Assembly (NCBI RefSeq): GCF_900564155.1
Contig: NZ_LS999839.1
Span: 5,205,097 to 5,269,096, forward strand
Origin: Pedobacter schmidteae
GTDB lineage: Bacteria; Bacteroidota; Bacteroidia; Sphingobacteriales; Sphingobacteriaceae
Direction: 5' to 3'
Length of the DNA: 64,000 nt
In this document: piece by piece, positions 45,469 to 54,455 of the stretch
How positions within the stretch are numbered: position 1 is the stretch's first letter
Layout of the letters: the number at the start of each line of letters is the position of its first letter
The notes under the pieces: model-generated
Told to the model about the DNA's origin: nothing
What the model saw: only the letters and a program-made list of their open reading frames with translations
Database searches by the model: none
Made by a program: the position numbers and the translations under genes

Positions 45469-45538
45469 GTAAGCGCCGTCCGCTTACGGGAGCAGAAAAA
45501 TAAAAAAGGCCAACATGCGTTCGTACCGCATCCTGGCC
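45469..45538 (+). promoter_or_regulatory. Structured 5' leader of susC
   Basis: Two hairpins lie in the 274-bp gap before susC. The first is GTAAGCG-CCGTC-CGCTTAC (45469-45487). The second pairs GGCCAACATGCG with CGCATCCTGGCC (45508-45538) around TTCGTAC. A segment ACGAACG upstream can also pair with CGTTCGT in the second loop, so alternative folds are possible. The second hairpin is followed by T-rich sequence only on the minus strand, so it is not a forward terminator. A leader that controls susC translation or binds an antisense RNA is plausible but unproven. Confidence 0.45.
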
Positions 45539-45590
45539 AATATTCTGCTATAAAAAATAGTCGCACTATCAATCTAGAACAGAAGAGCAA

Positions 45591-48500
45591 ATGTATAAAA
45601 TTTATATCAACAACCATGATATACTATGGAAAAGGTATGTCTATAAAATCCTGCTAATAATGCGCTTAACCGTTATTATCATTATAGCCTCTATGTTGCA
45701 GGTCAGCGCATCCACGTATGCGCAAAAGCTTAGCTATGTAAAAAAGGATATAACCCTGGCCCAACTTTTTAAAGAGATCAAAAAACAAACCAGCTACAAT
45801 GTAGTATGGGTAGAGAAGAAACTGGATGTTGACGCCACCATAAATGCCAATTTCAAAAATGTGCTGCTGGCCGAGGTTTTTGACCAGATCCTTGACGGAC
45901 AGCCGCTTAGCTACACCATCTCCGACAAAACCATCACCATCAAAGAGAAAGAACTTTCGTTGACTGACAAGATCAGAAGCCTTTTTGCTACTATTGATGT
46001 ACGCGGCCGTGTGCTTGATGAAAAGAATGAACCACTGGTGGGCGCGGTTGTAAAAGTTAAAGGAACCAAACAAGCCACATCAACCAATAGCAAAGGAGAA
46101 TTTCTGTTAAAAAATGTAGATGAGAAAGCCATACTGGAGATCTCATTTTTGGGTTATGAGCATCAGGAAATTAAAGCTACAGAGAAGATAGGTGATATCA
46201 AATTGGTGATGAGCGAGGATAAACTTCAGGAAGTACAAATTAACGCAGGTTACTATACGGTGACGGAAAGAGAAAGAACGGGATCTATTTCTAAAATTAC
46301 GGCGAAAGAAATAGGACAGCAGCCAGTGAATAATCCTTTGCTAGCTCTAGTTGGAAGGGTACCGGGGCTACAAATCACACAACAAACAGGTATGCCTGGT
46401 GGCGGAGTAAACGTACAGATACGTGGTAGAAATAGCATTGCGAAAGGCAATGACCCTCTTTACATCGTAGATGGGGTGAATTATGCTTCCTCCAAAATTT
46501 CTGCGGCTTCTACAAGTGAAATATTCGGATCTGGGGGGACAGTAACAGCAAACCCGTTAAGTTTTATTAACCCCAATGATATTGAAAGTATAGAGGTTTT
46601 GAAAGATGCAGATGCCACGGCAATTTATGGATCTAGGGGAGCTAATGGAGTGATTTTAATTACAACCAAAAAAGGAAGTTCAAAAGATACCAAGGTAAAC
46701 GTTGGAATGTCCCAAGGAGTTAGTGAAGTCGGCCACCGACTAGATTTATTGAATACAGAAGAATATTTACAAATGAGAAAAGAAGCCTTCAATAACGATA
46801 AACTTACTCCAGGACCTAACGATTATGATCTTAATGGCACGTGGGACCAAAACAAATATACAGATTGGCAAGAAGTATTAATAGGTGGAAAAGGTAGAAT
46901 TACAAACGCACTATTAAATATTAATGGAGGAAACGACAAAAGTAGTTACTTAATTGGAGGAGCCTATTACAAAGAAGGCACTGTTTTTTCTGGAAATTTT
47001 GGCTTTGAGCGAGCCAGCATTCGCTCCAGTATAAATCTAGGATCTGAACCTAGCAAGCTTAGCGCAAATTTTACCATAAACTATAGTTACACTAATAGTA
47101 ACCTCCTTAGATTCGATCCTACTAATAATATATTATTGGCTCCAAATTATCCAGATTTATATGATCAATATGGGAAACTAAATTGGAGTAGCAATATTGT
47201 GTCGAACCCAATGTCACTTTTATTGCAAACGAATAACTCACAAAGTAATACTCTAATCGGAAATTTCACCTTAAAATACCAATTAGTGAAAAATCTGTTT
47301 TTGAAAACCTCACTTGGTTATAACATTTTATATAGAAAAGAACAACAAAAACAACCGTTAGAGTCTTATTCTCCCGCTTTGAATTTAACACCAACAGATA
47401 GAATAGCTGTTTTTTCGAATAATTACGCGAACAGCTATTTAGTTGAACCTCAAATCTCGTATGACATTACCTTAGGAAAAGGAATAATTAATGCTTTGTT
47501 AGGAAGTAGCTTTCAAAGGAATAGTAGTGAACAAAATGTCATTCAAGGTTCAGGGTACAATAGCGATGACCTTATGGGTAATACAGTTGGTGCCGCCCTA
47601 CTTACTAACCTTCCGTCCGCTAATAGTAGCCAATATCGATATGCCGCTGTTTTTGGTAGACTAAATTACAGTCTATCGAATAAGTACTTCTTAAATTTAA
47701 CAGTTAGGAGAGACGGCTCAAGCAGATTTGGTGAAGGAAAACGATTTGCAAATTTTGGGGCTATAGGTGCGGCCTGGATTTTCTCAGATGAAAAAATATT
47801 TAAAGATAATTTTCCTTTTTTAAGTTTAGGAAAGTTAAGGGCGAGTTATGGTATTACTGGGAATGATCAGATCGGTGATTATAACTCTTTGGAGTTTTGG
47901 AATCCTTCTGGAACTTACCAAGGAAAACCAACAGTTACTCCAGGGAGAATAGCGAATCCAGATCTCGTTTGGGAAAAAAATCGTAAAGCCGAAGTCTCTT
48001 TACAGTTTGGTTTCTTAAATAATAAAATTGATCTAAATATATCTTATTATCGAAATGTGTCGTCTAACCAATTAATAGGCACAACTTTTCCGTTGAGTGT
48101 TGGAACCGGCGGATTGACGGTGAATCTTCCAGCGATCGTGAAGAATACCGGCTGGGAGTTTGATTCAAATATCAATCTGATAAGCGGTAAAAATCTCAAA
48201 TGGTCTACAGGGTTAAATCTCACAATACCAAAAAATAAACTCGTCGCTTACCCTGGGCTTGAAACTTCAACAGACGCGATAAACTATCAAATAGGTCAGC
48301 CATTGTCGATTTTCAAAACTTACCGGGTGACTGTTAATCAACAAACTGGACTGTACATAATCGAAGATAAAAATTTAAATAATGTTCGAGATGACGCCGA
48401 TCGTTTTATCGTGAAATTTTTAGGCCAATATTTTTACGGAGGAATGCAAAACAATATATCATTTAAGCAGTTCAAGCTTGGAATATTTTTCTCTTTTGCA

Positions 48501-48926
48501 AAACAAAACGGCAGAAGTTATCGTACCTCATCTACCAGAACGCCGGGAGGGGCATTACTAGCCAGTGGCGTGGTACAAACTAACCAATTTTCCGAAGTTT
48601 TGGATCGTTGGCAAAAAAATGGAGACGACACATCAGTTCAAAGATTTACTACAGTCACCGCGAATAATTCATTAAATACAGCCGTCAAGTCATTTGGAGA
48701 TTTGTCAATTGTTGATGCGTCTTATATAAAGCTCCGCAATCTTTCACTAGGATATACATTACCTCAGAGTTTTCTTACTCGTCTCAAGATCAGTAATGCT
48801 ATGGTAACAATTCAAGGTCAAAATATTTTCACATTTACTAGTTATAAAGGATTAGATCCAGAAACACAAGGGCTTTATTTACCACCGTTAAGAACGCTAA
48901 CACTTGGGTTAAATTTAACTTTTTAA
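45591..48926 (+). CDS. SusC/RagA-family TonB-dependent receptor with N-terminal STN signalling domain
   Basis: A 1111-residue transducing receptor. After a signal segment (about 25-45, ending STYAQ) comes an STN domain (about 50-118), which contacts the C-terminal domain of FecR. A carboxypeptidase-regulatory-like domain (136-206), a plug (about 215-370; PLYIVDGVNY, ATAIYGSRGANGV) and the barrel follow, ending in TLGLNLTF. The first 200 codons use host-like, GC-richer codons. From about codon 210 on (near 46,200) the gene becomes AT-rich and stays so into susD and the next genes. Single 60-bp lines illustrate this: 27 and 28 G+C at 45841 and 45961, against 14 and 12 at 47281 and 48001. This mosaic structure suggests replacement of the plug and barrel. 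Confidence 0.95.
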   Translation: MYKIYINNHDILWKRYVYKILLIMRLTVIIIIASMLQVSASTYAQKLSYVKKDITLAQLFKEIKKQTSYNVVWVEKKLDVDATINANFKNVLLAEVFDQILDGQPLSYTISDKTITIKEKELSLTDKIRSLFATIDVRGRVLDEKNEPLVGAVVKVKGTKQATSTNSKGEFLLKNVDEKAILEISFLGYEHQEIKATEKIGDIKLVMSEDKLQEVQINAGYYTVTERERTGSISKITAKEIGQQPVNNPLLALVGRVPGLQITQQTGMPGGGVNVQIRGRNSIAKGNDPLYIVDGVNYASSKISAASTSEIFGSGGTVTANPLSFINPNDIESIEVLKDADATAIYGSRGANGVILITTKKGSSKDTKVNVGMSQGVSEVGHRLDLLNTEEYLQMRKEAFNNDKLTPGPNDYDLNGTWDQNKYTDWQEVLIGGKGRITNALLNINGGNDKSSYLIGGAYYKEGTVFSGNFGFERASIRSSINLGSEPSKLSANFTINYSYTNSNLLRFDPTNNILLAPNYPDLYDQYGKLNWSSNIVSNPMSLLLQTNNSQSNTLIGNFTLKYQLVKNLFLKTSLGYNILYRKEQQKQPLESYSPALNLTPTDRIAVFSNNYANSYLVEPQISYDITLGKGIINALLGSSFQRNSSEQNVIQGSGYNSDDLMGNTVGAALLTNLPSANSSQYRYAAVFGRLNYSLSNKYFLNLTVRRDGSSRFGEGKRFANFGAIGAAWIFSDEKIFKDNFPFLSLGKLRASYGITGNDQIGDYNSLEFWNPSGTYQGKPTVTPGRIANPDLVWEKNRKAEVSLQFGFLNNKIDLNISYYRNVSSNQLIGTTFPLSVGTGGLTVNLPAIVKNTGWEFDSNINLISGKNLKWSTGLNLTIPKNKLVAYPGLETSTDAINYQIGQPLSIFKTYRVTVNQQTGLYIIEDKNLNNVRDDADRFIVKFLGQYFYGGMQNNISFKQFKLGIFFSFAKQNGRSYRTSSTRTPGGALLASGVVQTNQFSEVLDRWQKNGDDTSVQRFTTVTANNSLNTAVKSFGDLSIVDASYIKLRNLSLGYTLPQSFLTRLKISNAMVTIQGQNIFTFTSYKGLDPETQGLYLPPLRTLTLGLNLTF

Positions 48927-48937
48927 AAAAAATAATT

Positions 48938-50335
48938 ATGAAATGTTATATATTTAAATTCAGTTTGTATATCCTCGGTTGCACTTTAATTTCTTGTGCC
49001 AAATTTATTGACATTGATCCACCCAAAGAGTTTTTAACAAAAGAAACTGTTTTTAAAGGCGATGAATCAGCGACATCTGCAGTTACTGGAATTTATAGCG
49101 CTATGGCAATCAATCCCGGCTATGCGTCGGGCGGGTCAGCAAGTATCACTAGCATTGCTGGTACTTCATCCGATGAACTTGTAGGATATTCTTCAAATCT
49201 ACTAGAATTTTATGAAAATGAAATTTCAACAGTGAATTCTGACCTATCAAATTCACTATATTCAACGCCCTACAAGATAATTTATGTGGCTAATACAATT
49301 CTAGAAGCTCTCGAAAATTCGAATCAGGTAACTCCTCCTGTTAAGGCACAACTACGGGGTGAAGCATTATTTGTTCGGGCATTTACTTATTTCTATTTAG
49401 TAAATATGTATGGTGCCGTACCTTTGCATCTTGTAACCGACTACAGAATTACTCAAATTGCTAGTCGTACCGCACAAAGTGATGTCTATAAACAGATTCT
49501 CGCTGACCTAACGTATTCTGAAAGCTTACTCTCAGATGTTTACCCCTCAGCAGGTAGAGTACGACCAAATAAGTCCGCCGCACAAGCACTCTTGGCACGG
49601 ACATATTTATATCTCGGGGATTGGGAAAATGCAGAAAAATATTCATCACTAGTAATCGGTAAAACGAGTACATATAGTCTGGTGAATTTTGATGCAATTT
49701 TTTTAGTGGATAGTAAAGAAGCAATTTGGCAACTATTTCCAACAGCAGGAACAAATGCGCAAGACGGATTATTATTTATTCCGGGGTCTCTTACCACTAA
49801 GCCAACATTTGTGTCGTTGGAAAGCAATTTCGTGTTAAGTACTTTTGAACCCAACGATAAAAGACAACAGTCTTGGATTAAAAGTTATAAAGTTGGCTCA
49901 GTAACTTATTATTATCCGGTTAAGTATAAAACAAGGGCCGCAGCCTCACCGATTGAATATTCAATGGTTTTGCGCCTAGCCGAGCAATACTTAATTCGTG
50001 CAGAAGCAAGAATTAATCAAGGAAAAATTGACATCGGAATAAGTGATCTAAATACGATTAGACAACGTCCCGTAAATGGAGTTAACACTAATATCCTTAC
50101 CCCTCTCCTAACAACATTATCCAAAAACGAGGCCTTGTTAGCTGTAGAACAGGAAAGAAAGGCTGAGTTGTTCTGTGAATGGGGGCATCGATGGTTTGAT
50201 TTAAAGCGGACGGGCCGAGTAAATGCCATTGTAGGAAAAATAAAACCAAACTGGCAGTCAACAGACGAATTATATCCAATACCTTATGATGAAACAGTTA
50301 GAAATAAAAATATTATACAAAATCTAGGTTACTGA
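48938..50335 (+). CDS. SusD/RagB-family lipoprotein
   Basis: Ligand-binding lid for the SusC just upstream (11 bp). The 465 residues begin with a lipoprotein signal ending in LISC (Cys20). SusD signatures include FVRAFTYFYLVNMYGAVPL near 146-164, LLARTYLYLGDWENAEKYS and ELFCEWGHRWFDLKRTGRV near the C terminus. AT-rich codon use matches the susC barrel part, so both were probably acquired together. Ligand unknown; SusCD pairs next to TlpA-like genes are often involved in uptake of peptides or other non-starch ligands. Confidence 0.93.
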   Translation: MKCYIFKFSLYILGCTLISCAKFIDIDPPKEFLTKETVFKGDESATSAVTGIYSAMAINPGYASGGSASITSIAGTSSDELVGYSSNLLEFYENEISTVNSDLSNSLYSTPYKIIYVANTILEALENSNQVTPPVKAQLRGEALFVRAFTYFYLVNMYGAVPLHLVTDYRITQIASRTAQSDVYKQILADLTYSESLLSDVYPSAGRVRPNKSAAQALLARTYLYLGDWENAEKYSSLVIGKTSTYSLVNFDAIFLVDSKEAIWQLFPTAGTNAQDGLLFIPGSLTTKPTFVSLESNFVLSTFEPNDKRQQSWIKSYKVGSVTYYYPVKYKTRAAASPIEYSMVLRLAEQYLIRAEARINQGKIDIGISDLNTIRQRPVNGVNTNILTPLLTTLSKNEALLAVEQERKAELFCEWGHRWFDLKRTGRVNAIVGKIKPNWQSTDELYPIPYDETVRNKNIIQNLGY

Positions 50336-50377
50336 GCACTACACATCAATCTACTTAAAGTAAAAAATAAAATAGCT

Positions 50378-51868
50378 ATGAAAAGTGTTAGACTTTTAAT
50401 TTCGACAATCTGCGTCTTTTTAACATATATCAGTTGCGTATCCGGAACGTGTGTATTTTCCTCGCAACCAAAAATTTCGGGCATTTTTACCGCTAAAGAA
50501 AAACCAGACAGCGTTGCTGTTGCAGTTTTATCAAGATTTAGTGCCCCTCCATTATCCTTTCAAGTAAAAGTTGGTGAACGAGGAGATTTTACTTTTAAAT
50601 TACCTCAGTCTAATCATGTTCAGCTCTTTAAAATATGGAAAATTTCTAAAGATAAGTATGAAGAACTGGGAAAATATTATGCCGAACCTAATGACAATAT
50701 TGTTGTACATATTGTAAAATTGTCAAAAGATTCATTATTTTTCTCAGGAAACGGCGCCCCAAAGTATAATCTGATTGAAAGCATAAATAAAGATTATAGA
50801 CATTTTGTTGAGTACAGAGAAAAATGGCCTTCTATCTTTACATATCAAAATATTGACAATTACTTCAATGATCTAAGTAGAACTATAGATTTTTTCAATA
50901 ACAAAAAAACTAAATCAATAAGAGAATTTGAAAAAACGGTAAGTTTAGATGTCAGGAATATTATCGAATTTCAATTTGCTGATTATTTTTCAGTTTGGAA
51001 TAGTCATCTTCAGCTAATTTATTTAAAACACTGTGTTGGGAAACCAGAATTAGAATCATTGGTTCGTAATTACTTTAATCGTTTCAAAAATATCTTTTTT
51101 TTAAGATTAGATGATCGATTAAGTACTTTCTCTCCTCGTGTACTTACGGAATTTGAGAACTGGCATAAAACATATTTGATATTAAATAGTAAGACTGGTC
51201 TTATAGATCTTACAGAATATTATAATTCTGTAAAAAAAAATTCATCTAAAATGACTAAGGAGGCTTTATTAACAACTTTTTTCCGTAACAAGGAGACGTT
51301 TACAAATATTAAAGATTTTAATCCCAATACTTACGATTCACTTGTCTTAGATGCTCAGCAGTATATTACATCATTAGATGCTAAGAAGATAATTTCGGCA
51401 AAAACCAAAGTAAGAGCCGGGACTACATTGTATGATGCTAATTTTATCGATTCAAAAGGGAAATATGTAAGTACTTCATCATTGAAGGGCAAGGTGGTAT
51501 TTATTGATTTTTGGGGCGATGGATGTGGTGGGTGCTTAAATTTTCATCGCTGGTTCGAAAAAAATATATGGCCGGAATTTAAGGATAATGACGATTTTGT
51601 TTTCTTAAGTATTTCAGTAGACAAAGATGAACAAGTATGGCTCAAGAATATAGAAAAATATAGTTCAAAAGAATACCTAAATGTAAACACCTATGGCTTA
51701 GGTCTTTTAGGCCATCCATTTGCCAAACACTACAATATTCAATCGTTACCTAGTTTGATGCTTATTGATAAACGAGGAAAAATCATATCGCAAATTAATT
51801 TAGGAATTTCGTCAGTAGATTTGATTAAACTAATTAAATCAGGATTAGACAGTAGTGTATCTAAGTAA
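50378..51868 (+). CDS. TlpA-like thioredoxin-fold protein (periplasmic disulfide reductase type)
   Basis: A 496-residue protein with an N-terminal signal segment (about 1-23), an N-terminal beta domain of the DUF4369 kind (about 30-130), a helical middle and a C-terminal thioredoxin domain (about 355-490). The redox site is DGCGGC (Cys383 and Cys386) in FIDFWGDGCGGCLNFH, the CxxC layout of TlpA/ResA proteins, although the usual W before the first Cys is replaced by G. SLKGKVVFIDFWG and the cis-proline SLPSLMLIDKRGKI are conserved. It probably reduces disulfides in the periplasm. It is the last gene of the SusC/SusD operon and converges with the IS256 relic. Confidence 0.85.
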   Translation: MKSVRLLISTICVFLTYISCVSGTCVFSSQPKISGIFTAKEKPDSVAVAVLSRFSAPPLSFQVKVGERGDFTFKLPQSNHVQLFKIWKISKDKYEELGKYYAEPNDNIVVHIVKLSKDSLFFSGNGAPKYNLIESINKDYRHFVEYREKWPSIFTYQNIDNYFNDLSRTIDFFNNKKTKSIREFEKTVSLDVRNIIEFQFADYFSVWNSHLQLIYLKHCVGKPELESLVRNYFNRFKNIFFLRLDDRLSTFSPRVLTEFENWHKTYLILNSKTGLIDLTEYYNSVKKNSSKMTKEALLTTFFRNKETFTNIKDFNPNTYDSLVLDAQQYITSLDAKKIISAKTKVRAGTTLYDANFIDSKGKYVSTSSLKGKVVFIDFWGDGCGGCLNFHRWFEKNIWPEFKDNDDFVFLSISVDKDEQVWLKNIEKYSSKEYLNVNTYGLGLLGHPFAKHYNIQSLPSLMLIDKRGKIISQINLGISSVDLIKLIKSGLDSSVSK

Positions 51869-51925
51869 TCAGAGAGATGTTTGAGCCTATGAAGATTTTT
51901 GTGTAAATGGTCAAACCTATTGCCA

Positions 51926-52211
51926 TTAAATCCTACATCTGTTTTCAAATATAATACTAAACTGGTTAATAATTTTGTCCCAATCCCTGATGGGCATGGT
52001 CCATTTTTCCGGATGTTCATAATGGATAGATACACAGCTTGTACGGCCGCCTGATCATCAGCTTTTCGTAGCCAAGGTGATCGTCTAGTTCACCCTACAG
52101 CATTTCCCGAACGCCCTGTTTGAACATCTCCTGAAAGAATTCCTAAAATTGTTCCTTGGACTTGAACTGTTTGAAAAAATCCTTCGGTAACCCTAATTTG
52201 TTCTCTTCCAT
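51926..52211 (-). mobile_element. IS256-family transposase relic with large internal deletion
   Basis: The minus strand encodes the ends of an IS256-type transposase. It starts at the ATG at 52211 with MEENKLGLPKDFFKQFKS, then two stop codons interrupt EFFQEMFKQGVREML and GELDDHLGYEK. It continues, after a jump, with AVYLSIMNIR and, in another frame, EKWTMPIRDWDKIINQF and FENRCRI before a TAA at 51926. The N-terminal ELDEHLGYEK and C-terminal KWTMPIRDW motifs are family hallmarks. The catalytic DDE core between them, about 300 residues, is missing, so the element is dead. Inverted repeats could not be identified with confidence. It fills most of the gap between the TlpA-like gene and the peptide module; the bases from 52212 to 52490 hold nothing else. 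Confidence 0.8.
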
Positions 52212-52490
52212 TTCTTGTAATTAAAGTTCTGAATTTCTTTAATCACAATAGGATGACCTCACATCTTTTTTTACTTAAACAAAATTCAAGACACTACCAG
52301 ATGTTTTCAAGTGTGAATTGCTATTTCTTTCTTATTTGAATGGAAATAATGATTTATATAAAATAAAATGTGTCTCCAAGCTAACAATTAACTATTCGAC
52401 ACAGTTTATTTCACATATTCTATAATAAGATAAGTTTTCATATTTCAAATCGATACCGAAGGAAATTTTAATCTTCTTCAGTATTAATTA

Positions 52491-52730
52491 TTAATTTCTA
52501 AATGTATCTTCTAAATCTTCAATACTTACGGGAGTTTGAGGTGCACATTGTTGGTAGTACACAGTGCCGAATAACATCTCACATGAGACAGCAAATCCCC
52601 TGCAGTCAATTAAAGTCCCATGCCCCAACCCAGGACCTAGATCAACTGTATAAACTTTAATAGCATTTACTGTGAGCGCACTGCTTATAGCAACTATTGT
52701 CAATGCAGCACCAAAGAATATCTTTTTCAT
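52491..52730 (-). CDS. Small secreted Cys-containing peptide (DUF6520-like), copy 1
   Basis: A 79-residue protein: signal peptide 1-23 (MKKIFFGAALTIVAISSALT, cut after VNA) and a mature part of about 56 residues with Cys43, Cys50 and Cys62. It is clearly homologous to the peptide at 54114-54359: shared VYTVD, GTLIDC, SCE, GTVYYQQ versus GSVYYQQ, and the identical end DLEDTFRN. Conservation of the C terminus and two cysteines while the middle varies suggests a processed or folded product rather than chance. Family function unknown. Last gene of the minus-strand module that begins with the MauE-like gene at 54923. Confidence 0.75.
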   Translation of the reverse strand: MKKIFFGAALTIVAISSALTVNAIKVYTVDLGPGLGHGTLIDCRGFAVSCEMLFGTVYYQQCAPQTPVSIEDLEDTFRN

Positions 52731-53008
52731 ATTTTTCTGATTTGTATTTAAAGTACATATTCTAGAAGTTCTAGGTTTTCAACACCCGCTGATTTATTAA
52801 TCAACGAATATCTCTTAAATCTTATACTTCTTCTTCAACATTTTTAGTTTTTATGTCTATTTATTTGGAAGGACACATTCTATGATAGAAAAAACAAGAA
52901 GGTATCAAATTAAACACTAAGATTTTTCAAAATGTAAATTGCCATTTTATTTTATACGCCAATTTAAAAGTAATCGCAATCTTATTTTAATAAAAAATTA
53001 CTGATGAA

Positions 53009-54067
53009 CTAGTTTTTGATAGAATAAGCGACGAGATATTCGCCAAAAATTGCAATCAACATATCGTTAATAATTTGAAAGTCAGTAAATCGTTTCCCTT
53101 TATATTTGGGAACGTGAAAGCTGTATTGATATTCTCCATTTTTCATTGAGTATACATCAATAGAGTGATTTTTTCTAAATTCAGAAACAGACTCATTATT
53201 CGCTCTCAACAATGATAATATATAAATTGACTTTTTATCAGTTGTAATGTAACGATTAACAAGGTTATTTGGTGGAGTTGCTTGTGTAGTGTTTCGAATC
53301 AGTGCACCGTTACTTCCCTTCACATATTTAAATGATAATTTAATATTTGCCTTTGATACTGTGTCTATCGTCTTTTTCTTATATAAAAGGTTAAGATTAG
53401 TATCTAAGCAAAGAAATTCACCTCGATAGTAATACATATAGAAGATTTTTGAATTTTCTTCATTATAACTTAGCCAGCCATCTGTACAAAAGTATCCATC
53501 AATTTGCTTAGGTAATAAGTATTTTGCATTAACTATAAGACTGTCTGAAATTGTTAACTTTGTTAATTCTCTATTTCTCTGATATTCTTTATCTTTTTTT
53601 GCCCTAACGATGACCCTATCTTTTGCGATAGGCTGTAAAAAATCAAATTTAAGTCCTTTAGTCTTATAAGAATTTATATTGCTATTGTTGAAAATAGCCA
53701 AATCACCAAATTGATTACTTAGAAATGCTACATTAGAAAAAGTATTTAAAAAAGTGGTTCTTACTTTCTCATTAAATGACGAAGGTGCATTTAGGCTGAT
53801 CCATCTATTTTTTTTCAGTGAGGAATCTACCACAAAAAGATGAGCTGGATCTTTGTAATCGCTAAGTATAATCTGGCCACTCGATTTTCCTGCAAAAATA
53901 AATTGATTATTTTTAAGTAGTAATTCACGTTTAAACTCTATTTGAGTGTTTGTAAACTTTCTAACGAAAGAATTATCGGAGTTATTTGTATAAATAAAAT
54001 TAAGTATAGATATTATCAATATACAAAATGCTAGAATACATACAATATAGATAATGAGTTTTTTCAT
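53009..54067 (-). CDS. Membrane-anchored beta-propeller-like protein
   Basis: A 352-residue protein with an N-terminal signal anchor (about 4-28, LIIYIVCILAFCILIISILNF kept short here) and a periplasmic beta-rich domain. Recurring blocks such as NQFIFAGKSSGQIIL, FVVDSSLKKNRW, LAIFNNSN, FLCLDTNLNLLYKK and IYILSLLRANNES have the strand-turn-strand look of a six- or seven-bladed propeller, without a named family. It is AT-rich and lacks cysteines apart from a few. It lies between the two peptide genes, so it may bind, display or process the peptides. This is inference only. Confidence 0.65.
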   Translation of the reverse strand: MKKLIIYIVCILAFCILIISILNFIYTNNSDNSFVRKFTNTQIEFKRELLLKNNQFIFAGKSSGQIILSDYKDPAHLFVVDSSLKKNRWISLNAPSSFNEKVRTTFLNTFSNVAFLSNQFGDLAIFNNSNINSYKTKGLKFDFLQPIAKDRVIVRAKKDKEYQRNRELTKLTISDSLIVNAKYLLPKQIDGYFCTDGWLSYNEENSKIFYMYYYRGEFLCLDTNLNLLYKKKTIDTVSKANIKLSFKYVKGSNGALIRNTTQATPPNNLVNRYITTDKKSIYILSLLRANNESVSEFRKNHSIDVYSMKNGEYQYSFHVPKYKGKRFTDFQIINDMLIAIFGEYLVAYSIKN

Positions 54068-54113
54068 ATTTTAAAATTATAAGGGGAATACCGAAATATT
54101 CCCCTTAACAATA

Positions 54114-54359
54114 TTAATTTCTAAATGTATCCTCTAGATCAGCTGGATCAACCAAAGTTTGAGGTGCATTTTGCTGATAGTATACACTTCCTTGTAAAGA
54201 CTCACAAGAGATAGCGGTTTTAGTACAATCAATTAAAGTACCAGCACCAGGTCCTGAAGTACCATCTGGATCTACTGTATAAACTTGAATAGCATTTACT
54301 GAAAGTGCACTGCCAACAGCTACTATAGCTAATGCGGCGGCAAAGAATAATTTTTTCAT
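54114..54359 (-). CDS. Small secreted Cys-containing peptide (DUF6520-like), copy 2
   Basis: An 81-residue protein: signal peptide 1-23 (MKKLFFAAALAIVAVGSALS, cut after VNA), then a mature part with Cys45 and Cys52, a GP-rich loop (TSGPGAG) and the C-terminal PADLEDTFRN. About half of all positions match copy 1 (52491-52730); copy 1 has an additional third cysteine. The start codon is 97 bp downstream of the MauE-like stop codon and it is followed 47 bp later by the propeller-like gene. Confidence 0.75.
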   Translation of the reverse strand: MKKLFFAAALAIVAVGSALSVNAIQVYTVDPDGTSGPGAGTLIDCTKTAISCESLQGSVYYQQNAPQTLVDPADLEDTFRN

Positions 54360-54455
54360 GTTTTTTAAATTTGTAGTTTAAGAGCCTACTATTTTGGTTA
54401 CAGGGTTTCGGCTTTCCCTGATTCGATTTGGCCAAAAGAATATCTTATAAAGTTC

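Noticed and set aside
54229..54435. 68-codon Cys-rich minus-strand frame overlapping the peptide gene
   Set aside because: It is an out-of-frame reading of the 81-residue peptide gene and its upstream region; the composition is typical of a shadow frame.
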